From positions 1 through 59,686 of the forward strand of contig RECU01000054.1 of NCBI GenBank assembly GCA_007693855.1: DNA of 59,686 bases, written 5' to 3'. The position numbers and the translations under genes were made by a program. This stretch comes from Gammaproteobacteria bacterium (GTDB lineage: Bacteria > Pseudomonadota > Gammaproteobacteria > Steroidobacterales > PWYM01). This document shows, piece after piece, positions 45,969-55,477 of this stretch; the stretch's first letter is position 1; the number at the start of each line of letters is the position of its first letter. The notes under the pieces are model-generated. The model searched no databases, was not told where the DNA came from, and worked only from the letters and a program-made list of their open reading frames with translations.

Positions 45969-47369
45969 ATGACGGGCAGACTGATCGCGGTATCCAACCG
46001 GGTGGCCATCCCGCGGGGCGGCCAGGCTGCCGGCGGGCTGGCCGTGGGCGTGCTGGCCGCGCTGCAGGAGCACGGTGGTATCTGGTTCGGCTGGGACGGC
46101 AAGACCACCGACAGCGAGCCCCACGACGCGAGATTGCAGACCGCCGGCAACGTCACCTACGCCACCATCAACCTCAACGCCACCGAGTTCGACGCCTATT
46201 ACAACGGCTTCAGCAACGAGACGCTGTGGCCGCTGTTTCATTTCCTGCTCGGGTTCTTCCGTTACAACCGGCATAATTTCGAGGCCTACCTGCGGGTCAA
46301 TGCGCTGTTTGCCCGCAAGCTGGTGCCGCTGCTGGAACCCGACGATATCCTCTGGATCCACGATTACCACCTCATCCCGCTGGCCGCCGAACTGCGCCGG
46401 GCCGGCGTGACCCAGCCCATCGGCTTTTTCCTGCATGTCCCCTTTCCGAGTTTCGACGTGCTGCGCGCGCTGCCGGTGCACGAGCATCTGCTGCGGTGTC
46501 TGTGCAGCTATGATGTCGTCGGCTTCCACACGCAACGCGACCTGCGCGCCTTCCAGGAATGCATTGCCCAGCCGCAGATCGGCGGCCACATCCTCACCGA
46601 TGGACGCATACGGGCCGGGGAGCGGACACTGCGCGCCGACGTCTTTCCGATCGGTATCGATGTCGACACCTGCGCCAGGCTCGGCATCGAGAACGCCGAC
46701 AAGAAACCCGTGCAGCGGCTGCGTCAGAGTCTGCTGGGGCGACGCATGATCATGGGCGTCGACCGGCTGGATTACAGCAAGGGTCTGCCCGAGCGCTTCC
46801 GGGCCTACGAGCGGCTGCTGGAACATTACCCCGGCAACCGCGGTGATGTGGTGCTGCTGCAGATCGCCCCGCCGACCCGTACCGGCGTACGCACCTATGC
46901 GGAAATCCGCGAGGAACTCGAACGTATCGCCGGCCACATCAACGGGCGCTTCGCGGAAATCGACTGGGTGCCGGTGCGCTACCTCAACCGTGGCTTCGAT
47001 CGCGGCATGCTGATGGCGCTGTACCGCGAAGCGCGCGTCGGCCTGGTCACCCCGGTGCGCGACGGCATGAACCTGGTCGCCAAGGAATACGTCGCGGCAC
47101 AGGATCCCGACGATCCGGGGGTTCTGGTGCTCTCGACACTGGCCGGCGCCGCCTTCGAACTTGAGCAGGCGGTGCTGATCAATCCCTACGATACCGACGG
47201 GGTCGCCGAAGGCATCCAGACGGCGCTGGAAATGTCGCTGGTCGAGAGACGCGAGCGCCACGCAGCGATGCTCGAGGTCCTGCGGCGCAACGATATCGAG
47301 GCCTGGCGAACACGCTTCGTCGGCGCGCTGGAGGACATGCGGGAGCGAAGCGGGCCATGCTCGACCTGA
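45969..47369 (+). CDS. otsA: Trehalose-6-phosphate synthase OtsA
   Basis: The ATG at 45969 (GGGAG upstream) gives 466 residues (E. coli 474). It is a GT20 retaining glycosyltransferase: [57 protein letters not shown] and [18 protein letters not shown]. It joins UDP-glucose and glucose 6-phosphate to trehalose 6-phosphate. It overlaps glk by 13 bases. Confidence 0.97.
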   Translation: MTGRLIAVSNRVAIPRGGQAAGGLAVGVLAALQEHGGIWFGWDGKTTDSEPHDARLQTAGNVTYATINLNATEFDAYYNGFSNETLWPLFHFLLGFFRYNRHNFEAYLRVNALFARKLVPLLEPDDILWIHDYHLIPLAAELRRAGVTQPIGFFLHVPFPSFDVLRALPVHEHLLRCLCSYDVVGFHTQRDLRAFQECIAQPQIGGHILTDGRIRAGERTLRADVFPIGIDVDTCARLGIENADKKPVQRLRQSLLGRRMIMGVDRLDYSKGLPERFRAYERLLEHYPGNRGDVVLLQIAPPTRTGVRTYAEIREELERIAGHINGRFAEIDWVPVRYLNRGFDRGMLMALYREARVGLVTPVRDGMNLVAKEYVAAQDPDDPGVLVLSTLAGAAFELEQAVLINPYDTDGVAEGIQTALEMSLVERRERHAAMLEVLRRNDIEAWRTRFVGALEDMRERSGPCST

Positions 47370-48301
47370 TCGCCGACATTGGCGGCACCAACACGCGCTG
47401 CGCACTGGTCGACGGCGGCCGGGTGACCGCGGTGCGGGAACTGGCCAACCGCCGCTTCTCCGGGCTGACCGAGGCGCTGGTGCATTACCTGGCCGAGGTC
47501 GGCAGACCGGCACGGCTGCGCCATGCGGCGTTGTGTGTCGCCGGCCCGGTGCTCACCGACCAGGTCACGATGGTCAACATAGACTGGGCGTTCTCACGGG
47601 CACGGCTGGCGCGCACCCTCGGGGTGGAGCGGCTGCATGTGGTCAACGATTTCACGGCGCTGGCCTGGGCGCTGCTGCGGTTGAAACCGCAGGATCTGCT
47701 GGCCCTGGGCCAGGGCCTGGGCGACCCGCGCAGCCCCCGGATCGTCCTCGGGCCGGGCACCGGCCTGGGCACGGGCCTGCTGGTGCCCTGCGACGATGGA
47801 GGCTGGAGTGCGGTGGCCGCCGAGGGCGGACATGTCACGCTGGCGGCGGCTGACGAGCAGGAGGCGGCGGTGATCGCCGAGGCACGACGCGAGTATGGAC
47901 ACGTCTCCGCCGAGCGCCTGGTATCAGGCCCTGGACTCGCGCTGCTCTACCGAATGCTGGCACGGGTGGAGGGTCGCAGCGCCGAGACGCTGACCCCGGC
48001 GGACATCACCTCACTTGCGCTGCGTGGCGACGCGCACGCGGACGCCGCACTGGAGATGTTTCTGCGGATGCTGGCGACGGTCGCGGGCAATCTCGCGCTG
48101 TCCACCGGCGCGCGCGGGGGCGTATACCTCGCCGGCGGCATCCTGCCGCGCATGACAGAGCGGCTGCAGCGGTCGGGCTTTCGTGAGCGCTTCAGCGCCA
48201 AGGGGCGGTACCGCGACTATCTCCAGGGCATTCCGCTGTTCCTGATCACCCATGAACACCCGGCGTTCCCCGGGCTGATCCAGTTGCTGGCGAACCGCTG
48301 A
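47357..48301 (+). CDS. glk: Glucokinase
   Basis: The 314-residue protein is a bacterial Glk-type hexokinase (E. coli 321), not ROK. It has the phosphate loop DIGGTNTRCALVDGG, VVNDFTALAWALL and LGPGTGLGTGLL. It phosphorylates glucose to glucose 6-phosphate, which is a substrate of OtsA. The start lies inside the end of otsA, so the two are coupled. Confidence 0.96.
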   Translation: MLDLIADIGGTNTRCALVDGGRVTAVRELANRRFSGLTEALVHYLAEVGRPARLRHAALCVAGPVLTDQVTMVNIDWAFSRARLARTLGVERLHVVNDFTALAWALLRLKPQDLLALGQGLGDPRSPRIVLGPGTGLGTGLLVPCDDGGWSAVAAEGGHVTLAAADEQEAAVIAEARREYGHVSAERLVSGPGLALLYRMLARVEGRSAETLTPADITSLALRGDAHADAALEMFLRMLATVAGNLALSTGARGGVYLAGGILPRMTERLQRSGFRERFSAKGRYRDYLQGIPLFLITHEHPAFPGLIQLLANR

Positions 48302-48320
48302 AAACCTGCGCGACTGACGA

Positions 48321-49001
48321 TCAGGGCAACTGTCCGGCCACCAGCAGGTGTCGATCACTGACCACGCTGACCTTCAGGGTGCCGAGCGCCGCCGCCGCGA
48401 GCTGCGCCTCGACTTCCTCGGGGGTGAACGCCGCCAGCAGCGAGTTGAAGAAATCCCGCTTCAGCACCTCAGGCTCATCGCCCGACCAGGTCTCGACCAG
48501 GCTGCGCGCCGCCGCGACCGAGGCCGGCCGGTACAGGTCCATCACCAGCACCCGTGTGCCGCTGTGACTGAAGCGCCGCAGCGTGTCCCACAGCACGGCC
48601 GGATCATGCAGGTGATGCAGCAGGCTGTTGCTCATGACCAGCTCGTAGTGCCGCGCCGGCAGCATCTCCACGGGCAGGGTGTCGTGCAGCAGCCGAATGC
48701 GCCCGGCCAGCTCGGGCGCGCCACCGAGGCGCCGTCGGGCGCAGGCCAGCATCGCCTCCGAGCCGTCCAGCGCGTGGATATCGGCCCCAGGGTGGGCACG
48801 GGCGACCCGCAGGCAGATGTCCGCCGGGCCGCAACCGAGATCAAGTACCGGGCCGACCAGCGGGCGCCCGGCAAGCAGCGTGTCGAGGTGTGCCATGAAG
48901 GCACTGTTGGCCGACTCGAAATCGGCGGAGGCGTAAGCCTCGGCCTGTTCGCTGTCGTCCATGAGCTCGGGCTCCGGCAGCCGTTCCATCAGCGAGGTCA
49001 T
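48321..49001 (-). CDS. Class I SAM-dependent methyltransferase
   Basis: The 226-residue protein has the SAM-binding loop LDLGCGPADICLRVA and acidic residue in HALDGSEAML, then LVMSNSLLHHLHDPAV. The target is unknown. The ATG shares one base with the stop of the alpha/beta hydrolase gene upstream (TGATG), so the two are coupled. It converges on glk with 19 bases between. Confidence 0.88.
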   Translation of the reverse strand: MTSLMERLPEPELMDDSEQAEAYASADFESANSAFMAHLDTLLAGRPLVGPVLDLGCGPADICLRVARAHPGADIHALDGSEAMLACARRRLGGAPELAGRIRLLHDTLPVEMLPARHYELVMSNSLLHHLHDPAVLWDTLRRFSHSGTRVLVMDLYRPASVAAARSLVETWSGDEPEVLKRDFFNSLLAAFTPEEVEAQLAAAALGTLKVSVVSDRHLLVAGQLP

Positions 49002-49519
49002 CAGCGCTCTCCAGGCTGCAGCGAAAGGAGGAATTCCCGGAACAGCACGGCCAGCGTATCGAGGTGATCGAGCAGCCGGTGATCACCCGGCAGCAGATGC
49101 AGCGTGCAGCCCGCCTCCCGCGCATAGCGCAGGGCGGCATCGACCGGCACCACCTCGTCGGCCCAGCCATGTACGAGGGTCAGCGGCACTGCCGGGGGCG
49201 GTGGCGGGGTTGCTGCGGGATCGTAGCCGGGCATGTACACGGCAGGCGCCAGCAGGAACAGTGCCCGGGCGCGCGCACCCTGCGTCAAGGCCACATGCGC
49301 ACCCATGCTCGAGCCCACGAGCACGGGCGGGGCGTCACAGGTATCGCACCAGGCGCTGAGCCGCGCCACGCGGGCCGCGACGTCCATGCCGCGGTAGTCC
49401 AGCGACTCCACGGGCCAGCCCAGCGCGCGGGCCTCGTCGGCCAGACGACGGATCTTGGTGCCCCACGGCCCACTTTCCTTGCCGTGGGCAAAACAGACGA
49501 CAGCCTTATCGACGGTCAC
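49001..49519 (-). CDS. Small alpha/beta hydrolase (YqiA-like)
   Basis: The 172-residue protein has an oxyanion segment AHGKESGPWG, the nucleophile elbow VGSSMGAHVAL (GxSxG), Asp in HGWADEVVP and His in LPGDHRLLD. It is a compact serine esterase related to YqiA. It lies between a small hypothetical gene upstream and the methyltransferase downstream, forming a three-gene unit. The substrate is unknown. Confidence 0.85.
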   Translation of the reverse strand: MTVDKAVVCFAHGKESGPWGTKIRRLADEARALGWPVESLDYRGMDVAARVARLSAWCDTCDAPPVLVGSSMGAHVALTQGARARALFLLAPAVYMPGYDPAATPPPPPAVPLTLVHGWADEVVPVDAALRYAREAGCTLHLLPGDHRLLDHLDTLAVLFREFLLSLQPGER

Positions 49520-49787
49520 GTTCGATCTGGCTGCGCACGATTTCGTGCATGCAGGAGCGTTCCGGGTCGTCCTGCTGGTGCAGGCGCTGGGCGATGGGCA
49601 GCCAGTCCGACTCCGAGGTGCTGTCGACGAAGTTACCCACCGCCATGGCGAGGTATTCCCGCGGACTCATGTCCCGCTCGGCCGCCGCCTCGCGCACCAG
49701 GCTCATCAGCACCTCGTCACCCTCGTGGTGACGGTCGATGAGTTTTTCCGGCGTGGTCTTCAGCGTCTCGAGCAGGTCGGCAAGCAT
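49506..49787 (-). CDS. Hypothetical protein, 93 aa
   Basis: The ATG at 49787 has GGAG about 6 bases upstream and gives 93 residues; a GTG at 49811 adds eight. The sequence is helical and charged, with LETLKTTPEKLIDRHHEGDE and a basic C terminus (SQIERDRR). No family is recognised. The stop lies inside the start of the hydrolase gene, so it is probably the first gene of that operon. Confidence 0.65.
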   Translation of the reverse strand: MLADLLETLKTTPEKLIDRHHEGDEVLMSLVREAAAERDMSPREYLAMAVGNFVDSTSESDWLPIAQRLHQQDDPERSCMHEIVRSQIERDRR

Positions 49788-49889
49788 GGGGGTCTCCGTC
49801 AGGGCTGGCACCTGTCATTGTACGCGCGCCACCACGCGAACACAGCCGACGCCCCGGACCGCCGCTGACATGGCCCGAACGACGGCCGG

Positions 49890-50546
49890 TCAGGACGTCT
49901 CACCCTCTGCCGGCCAGCGAGCCTCCACCTGCTCCGCCAACACCTCGATCAGCATCCCCCGATAGAAGTCGCGACCGTAGCGGCTGGCCGCATACGCAAG
50001 GAAATCCAGCAGCTCCGCCGCGTCGACCGACCAGTCACACGCCGCGAAATGTCCCTGCAGCGCATAGCGGGGGAAGCCGATCAGACCGGCCGAGCGACCG
50101 TACAGCGCGGAACGCCGGATCAGCTCGCCGCCGCGGCAGCGGTCAAGCGGCTGTTCGTTGAGGCCGAACAGGTGCAGATAGCCCACCACGAACAGCGCCT
50201 GGGGATAATCGGCTGCCACCGCGCGGGCCCGGTGCGGAAAGGCCTTCCGGCCCTGGCCGCTGTAGCCGTACACGCGGGCCAGCTGATAGTTGAGGCGGGG
50301 GTTGTGAGGATCGGCGGCCACCGCGGCTTCACAGGCGGGTATCGCCGCGTCGAGATCGACGTCACCCTGCGAGCGACCCTCGGCCACCTTGAAGGGATCG
50401 AGCGGATGCGCGGCCAGCTCGTCGCACGCGGTCAGGGTCTGGGAGTGGCCGGAGGGATCGAAGATCTTCGGCGCCCAGGCGACGGCTGCGCTGCTCGTCA
50501 TCAACAGACCGATTGCTGTTGCCACACGCCATCCGACATCCAGCAC
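49890..50546 (-). CDS. Exported TPR/Sel1-like protein
   Basis: The 218-residue protein has a signal peptide (VATAIGLLMTSSAAVAWA) and repeat-like helices with alternating Ala and aromatic residues, such as NPRLNYQLARVYGYSGQ and ALFVVGYLHLFGLN, typical of TPR/Sel1 repeats. It probably binds other proteins in the periplasm. No partner is evident. It is divergent from mtfA. Confidence 0.7.
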   Translation of the reverse strand: MLDVGWRVATAIGLLMTSSAAVAWAPKIFDPSGHSQTLTACDELAAHPLDPFKVAEGRSQGDVDLDAAIPACEAAVAADPHNPRLNYQLARVYGYSGQGRKAFPHRARAVAADYPQALFVVGYLHLFGLNEQPLDRCRGGELIRRSALYGRSAGLIGFPRYALQGHFAACDWSVDAAELLDFLAYAASRYGRDFYRGMLIEVLAEQVEARWPAEGETS

Positions 50547-50686
50547 GACAAGGTTCCTTTGGGGACTGGGCTTGTATCCGAGTCTATCGGGACAGGGTCA
50601 AGCATGCCAAAAGATCTGGCAGCATTGCCGACGGTATACTTCCGACCAAAAGCCCTCCGCTGTCGGGGTTGGCATTCTGGAACGCC

Positions 50687-51454
50687 ATGCTCTCAAGTCT
50701 CACTCAGTGGTGGCGCCGCCGTGCCCGCGTCCCGATCCCGGACCCGGTGTGGTCGGCCATCCTCCGCAGCCTGCCGTGGCTCAGAGACCTCGGATCCGAC
50801 GAGCTGATCAAGCTGCGGGAACTCGCCGAGCGGTTTCTCAAGCACAAGGACATCCTCGGTGCGGGCGGGCTGGTGCTCACCGACGAGATGCGTGCGAGTA
50901 TCGCCGTACAGGCCTGCGTGCCGATCCTGCACCTCGGACTGGACTGGTACCGGGGCTGGTACAGCGTGGTCGTCTATCCGGACGACTTCATCGCACCGTT
51001 CGAGTACACGGATGAAGACGGCGTGGTCCACAGCGGCGAGCGCGAGCTCTCGGGGGAGGCCTGGCCGGACGGTCCGGTCGTCCTGTCCTGGCATGGCGCG
51101 CAGGGGAGTGGCTGGGAAACCAGCCTCGGCGGCAACCTTGTGATCCACGAGTTCGCTCACAAACTGGACATGCAGAACGGCGATGCCAACGGACTGCCGC
51201 CGCTGCATGCCGGCATGTCGATCAAGACCTGGCGCGACAGTTTCACCGCGGCCTATGAGGACTTCTGCAACCGCGTCGCCCACCATGACGACTGGCTCGC
51301 CTTCGACGCCTACGCCGCCGAAGACCCAGGCGAATTCTTCGCCGTGACCAGCGAGTGGTTCTTCACCGACCCGCGGGCACTGCGCGCGCAGTACCCGGCG
51401 GTCCACGATCAGCTGGCTGCCTTCTACCGACCGCAAGGCCGCAGCCGACCATGA
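50687..51454 (+). CDS. mtfA: MtfA-like zinc metallopeptidase
   Basis: The ATG at 50687 gives 255 residues (E. coli MtfA 265); the frame is open further upstream but without conserved residues. It has an N-terminal [20 protein letters not shown], the zinc motif [14 protein letters not shown] and the downstream Glu in [12 protein letters not shown]. coli MtfA binds and inactivates the repressor Mlc, and has aminopeptidase activity. The stop overlaps the 5-oxoprolinase start (ATGA). Confidence 0.92.
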   Translation: MLSSLTQWWRRRARVPIPDPVWSAILRSLPWLRDLGSDELIKLRELAERFLKHKDILGAGGLVLTDEMRASIAVQACVPILHLGLDWYRGWYSVVVYPDDFIAPFEYTDEDGVVHSGERELSGEAWPDGPVVLSWHGAQGSGWETSLGGNLVIHEFAHKLDMQNGDANGLPPLHAGMSIKTWRDSFTAAYEDFCNRVAHHDDWLAFDAYAAEDPGEFFAVTSEWFFTDPRALRAQYPAVHDQLAAFYRPQGRSRP

Positions 51455-54400
51455 GCGCGCGCACCGAGACGCGCGACGCGCCTGGCCGCTGGGCATTCTG
51501 GATCGACCGCGGCGGCACGTTCACCGACATCGTCGCCCGCCGGCCGGACGGCGTGATCGAGACCCTCAAACTGCTGTCCGAGGATCCCGCGCGGTATCGG
51601 GACGCGGCCGTCGCCGGCATCCTGCGCCTGCTCGAGCGCCATCCCGGACTGCCACGGACCATCGACAGCGTGCGCATGGGCACGACGGTCGCGACCAACG
51701 CGCTGCTGGAGCGCCGGGGAGAGCCCTGCGCCCTGGTCATCACCCGGGGCTTTGCCGATGCGCTGGAGATCGGCGATCAGCAACGTCCGGAGCTGTTTGC
51801 GCTGGAAATCATCAAGCACCAGCCGCTGCCCGAGCGGGTGATCGAGGCCGACGAGCGCCTGGCCGCCGATGGCGGCGTGGTCCGACCACTCGACGCTGAC
51901 GCCTTGCGACAGGCCCTGGGACGCGTGCGTGCTCAGGGCATCGATGCGCTGGCCATCGTGCTGCTGCACGCGGATCGCCATCCCGGGCACGAGCGCGAAG
52001 CCGCGGCCGTGGCGCAGGCTGTGGGGTTTTCCCAGATCTCGGTGTCGCACGAGGTCAGCCCCCTGATGAAGCTGGTGCCGCGGGGTGAGACCACCTGCGT
52101 CGACGCCTACCTCTCGCCGGTGCTGCGACGCTATGTCGACCAGGTGCTGGCCGGACTCGATGGCCTGCTCCCGGCCGAGCGGCTGCTGTTCATGCAAAGC
52201 CATGGCGGCCTCACACGCGCCCGCAGCTTCCAGGGCAAGGACAGCATTCTCTCCGGGCCGGCCGGCGGCGTGGTGGGCATGGCCGAGACGGCGCGCATCG
52301 CCGGTCTGGCGCGGGTCATCGGCTTCGACATGGGCGGCACGTCGACAGACGTCTCGCTCTACGCCGGCGAATTCGAGCGGACCATGAACGCAGTGATCGC
52401 CGGTACGCGGGTACGCGCACCGATGCTCCGGATCCACACCGTCGCCGCCGGCGGTGGCTCGGTGATCCGCTGGCGCCAGGGACGGCTGCAGGTGGGGCCG
52501 GAGTCTGCCGGCGCGCGGCCGGGGCCGGCCTGCTATCGCAACGGCGGGCCGCTCACCGTGACGGACTGCAACGTCCTGCTGGGGCGCATCCAGGCCGCCC
52601 ATTTTCCGCAGGTTTTCGGCCCGGCAGGTGATCAGCCCCTCGACGCCGAGCGCGTCAGAGACGCCTTCACCGCGCTGGCCCGGACCGTCAGCGACGAGGG
52701 CGGCCAAGCGGTGTCTGCCGAGGCGCTCGCCGAAGGCGCCCTGGCCGTGGCGGTGGAGAACATGGCCAGCGCCATCAAGCAGATCTCGACCCAGCGGGGA
52801 CATGACGTCAGCCGCTTCGCGCTGTGCGTCTTCGGCGGTGCCGGGGGACAGCATGCCTGCCGGGTCGCCGATGCGCTGGGGATGCGCGAGGTGTTCATCC
52901 ATCCGTTGGCCGGGGTGCTCTCGGCGTACGGCATGGGCCTGGCGGATGTGCGCGTCACCCGGGAGCGCACGGCCGAACTGCCACTGGCCCCTGGGCAGGC
53001 TGCCGCCCTCAGGCAGCTGCTCGCCACGGTGGCCGCAGATGCCAAAGCGGCGCTCGACGCCCAGGACATGGCCTTTGCCGACCGTGAACTCAGACAGCGG
53101 CTGCTGCTGCGCCTTGCCGGCAGCGATACCAGCCTGCCCGTGGCGGTCGCCGAGCCCCTGTCGATCGAGGACGCCTGCGAGGCGTTTCATCTCGCCCATG
53201 CTCGCCGCTTCGGATTCCGTGACGAAACCAGGGCGCTGGTGGTCGAGAGCGTGCAGGTCGAGGCGATCGGGCGCATGGCCCGGCGCGGGGAACCGCAGCT
53301 CGCGCCGGCCACCTGCCCCGCCGAAGCACTGGGCCACTATCCCGTCTGGTGCGGCGAGGCTTGGCGGGAGACACCGTTTTTCGAGCGTGCGGCACTGGCA
53401 CCGGGCATGCAGCTGACGGGCCCGGCGGTGATCGTCGAGCGCACGGCCACCACGGTGATCGAGGAGGGCTGGAGTGCCGAGGTGAATGACTGGGGGCACC
53501 TGCGGCTGCGCCGTGAGCAGGCGACCGGACGCCGCCATGCCGATCCGGCGCGCGCGGATCCCGTGGTGCTCGAGATCTTCAATCGCCTGACCATGCATGT
53601 GGCCGAACAGATGGGGGTGGTCCTGGAGAACACCGCACAGTCGGTGAACATCAAGGAGCGGCTGGATTTCTCCTGCGCGCTGTTCGATGCCGCCGGCAGG
53701 CTGGTGGCCAATGCACCGCATATGCCCATCCACCTCGGATCGATGGGGGAGAGCGTCGAGGCCGTGCGCAGGCAGCGCGGCCCGCAGGTCGCCCCGGGCG
53801 ACGCCTACCTGCTGAACGACCCCTACCACGGCGGCACTCATCTCCCCGACATGACCGTGGTCTCGCCGATGTTCCTGCCCGGCGACACGCAGCCGGCGTT
53901 CTGGGTGGCCTCGCGCGCCCACCATGCCGATGTCGGCGGCACGACACCGGGCTCGATGCCCCCGGACAGTCGGCATATCGACGAGGAAGGCGTGCTGTTC
54001 GATGTCTTCGCGCTGGTGCAGGACGGGCAGTTTCGCGAACACGCGCTGCTCGAGCGGCTCGCCGCCGGACGCTGGCCGGCGCGCAACCCGCGGCAGAATG
54101 TCGCCGATCTCAAGGCCCAGCTGGCCGCCAATGCGCGCGGTATCGCCGAACTCGGCCAGATGCTCGACACCTGGGGCGTGGCCACGGTGCGGGCCTACAT
54201 GGAGCACATCCGGGCGAACGCGGCCGCCGCGGTGCGCGAGGTCATCGGGCGGCTGGGCCATGGCCGCTTCGAACTCGACATGGATGGCGGCGAGCGCATC
54301 GTGGTGAGCGTACGCGTCGATGCGCAGGCCGGCACCGCCACGGTGGATTTCACCGGCACCTCGGCGCAGAGCCCACGGAACTTCAATGCCCCCGCAGCCG

Positions 54401-55101
54401 TCGCCAAGGCCGCCGTGCTGTATGTCTTCCGCTGTCTGGTGCGCGAGGCCATTCCGCTGAATGCCGGCTGCCTCGAACCCATCACGATCATCAATCCGCC
54501 GGGCAGCCTGCTCCACCCCGCACCCCCGGCGGCCGTGGTCGCCGGCAATGTCGAGACCTCGCAGTGCGTCACCGATGCGCTGTTCGGCGCCCTCGGTGTG
54601 CTCGCCGGCTCGCAGGGCACGATGAACAATCTCACGTTCGGCAATGGCGACTACCAGTATTACGAGACGCTGTGCGGCGGCGCCGGCGCTGGCGCCGGCT
54701 TTCCGGGGGCCAGCGCCGTGCATACCCACATGACCAATTCCCGACTGACGGACCCCGAGGTGCTGGAATTCCGCTACCCGGTGCGCCTCGAGGAGTTTGC
54801 CGTGCGGCGCGGCTCAGGCGGTGCCGGCAGACAGCCGGGCGGGGATGGCATCCTCCGGCGCCTGCGCTTCCTGGTGCCGATGTCGGCAGCCATCCTGTCG
54901 AACAACCGCCGCACCGGCGGTTTCGGGCTGGCGGGCGGCGAGTCAGGCCAGGCTGGCGTCAATCGCGTGATTCGGGCCAGCGGCGAGACACGCCTGCTGC
55001 CCGCCTGTGCGGCCATCGAGATGGCGCCGGGCGACGCCCTGGAAATCGCCACGCCGGGCGGCGGCGGCTATGGTCCGCCGCCCGCTACTCGACGATCCTG
55101 A
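51451..55101 (+). CDS. 5-oxoprolinase-like fused hydantoinase A/B
   Basis: The 1216-residue protein joins a HyuA part (residues 1 to about 690; [42 protein letters not shown]) to a HyuB part (about 700-1210; [37 protein letters not shown]). This is the layout of ATP-dependent 5-oxoprolinases, which open 5-oxoproline to glutamate; hydantoinase activity is possible. The ATG overlaps the mtfA stop by 4 bases. The end overlaps the converging DUF427 gene by 17 bases. Confidence 0.92.
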   Translation: MSARTETRDAPGRWAFWIDRGGTFTDIVARRPDGVIETLKLLSEDPARYRDAAVAGILRLLERHPGLPRTIDSVRMGTTVATNALLERRGEPCALVITRGFADALEIGDQQRPELFALEIIKHQPLPERVIEADERLAADGGVVRPLDADALRQALGRVRAQGIDALAIVLLHADRHPGHEREAAAVAQAVGFSQISVSHEVSPLMKLVPRGETTCVDAYLSPVLRRYVDQVLAGLDGLLPAERLLFMQSHGGLTRARSFQGKDSILSGPAGGVVGMAETARIAGLARVIGFDMGGTSTDVSLYAGEFERTMNAVIAGTRVRAPMLRIHTVAAGGGSVIRWRQGRLQVGPESAGARPGPACYRNGGPLTVTDCNVLLGRIQAAHFPQVFGPAGDQPLDAERVRDAFTALARTVSDEGGQAVSAEALAEGALAVAVENMASAIKQISTQRGHDVSRFALCVFGGAGGQHACRVADALGMREVFIHPLAGVLSAYGMGLADVRVTRERTAELPLAPGQAAALRQLLATVAADAKAALDAQDMAFADRELRQRLLLRLAGSDTSLPVAVAEPLSIEDACEAFHLAHARRFGFRDETRALVVESVQVEAIGRMARRGEPQLAPATCPAEALGHYPVWCGEAWRETPFFERAALAPGMQLTGPAVIVERTATTVIEEGWSAEVNDWGHLRLRREQATGRRHADPARADPVVLEIFNRLTMHVAEQMGVVLENTAQSVNIKERLDFSCALFDAAGRLVANAPHMPIHLGSMGESVEAVRRQRGPQVAPGDAYLLNDPYHGGTHLPDMTVVSPMFLPGDTQPAFWVASRAHHADVGGTTPGSMPPDSRHIDEEGVLFDVFALVQDGQFREHALLERLAAGRWPARNPRQNVADLKAQLAANARGIAELGQMLDTWGVATVRAYMEHIRANAAAAVREVIGRLGHGRFELDMDGGERIVVSVRVDAQAGTATVDFTGTSAQSPRNFNAPAAVAKAAVLYVFRCLVREAIPLNAGCLEPITIINPPGSLLHPAPPAAVVAGNVETSQCVTDALFGALGVLAGSQGTMNNLTFGNGDYQYYETLCGGAGAGAGFPGASAVHTHMTNSRLTDPEVLEFRYPVRLEEFAVRRGSGGAGRQPGGDGILRRLRFLVPMSAAILSNNRRTGGFGLAGGESGQAGVNRVIRASGETRLLPACAAIEMAPGDALEIATPGGGGYGPPPATRRS

Positions 55102-55366
55102 TGCCTTTCCAGAAGGCCACACGGCCGCGGATTTCGCCGGCGGCAGACAGCGGTTCCGGGTAATACCAAGCGGCGTCCTCGTTGACCGCACCGTTCACGG
55201 CGACGTGATAGTAATGCGCAGTGCCCTTCCACGGGCAGAATGAGGTGGTCGGCGAGTCCTTCAGGAAGTGGCGGCGCAGCGAGTAGCGCGGAAAGTAGTG
55301 ATTGCCTTCGATCACCAGGGTGTCATCACTCTCGGCGATGATCGCATCGTGCCAGATGGCCTTCAT
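55085..55366 (-). CDS. DUF427 domain protein
   Basis: The 93-residue protein is a DUF427 domain: [41 protein letters not shown] and [19 protein letters not shown]. It is a small beta-rich soluble protein of unknown function. GGGGGAG precedes the ATG. It is transcribed from the 111-base gap behind the tail sheath-like gene. Confidence 0.92.
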   Translation of the reverse strand: MKAIWHDAIIAESDDTLVIEGNHYFPRYSLRRHFLKDSPTTSFCPWKGTAHYYHVAVNGAVNEDAAWYYPEPLSAAGEIRGRVAFWKGIRIVE

Positions 55367-55477
55367 CGACTCCCCCGACGGACGCCTCGCATGACTCTCT
55401 GCGCGACCGTCAATACGTAAAACTACCTAGCAACGGACGATAGCACAGTCGCCGCGCGGCGCGCGACCCGGAGAGGG

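Noticed and set aside
44153-46156. A 667-codon minus-strand frame opposite the GH15 gene
   Set aside because: Shadow of the GH15 reading frame, with no motif.
51424-54729. A very long open frame (about 1100 codons) on the minus strand inside the 5-oxoprolinase gene
   Set aside because: It lies fully antisense to a gene with clear HyuA/HyuB motifs, has no recognisable domain and arises from G+C-rich codon third positions.
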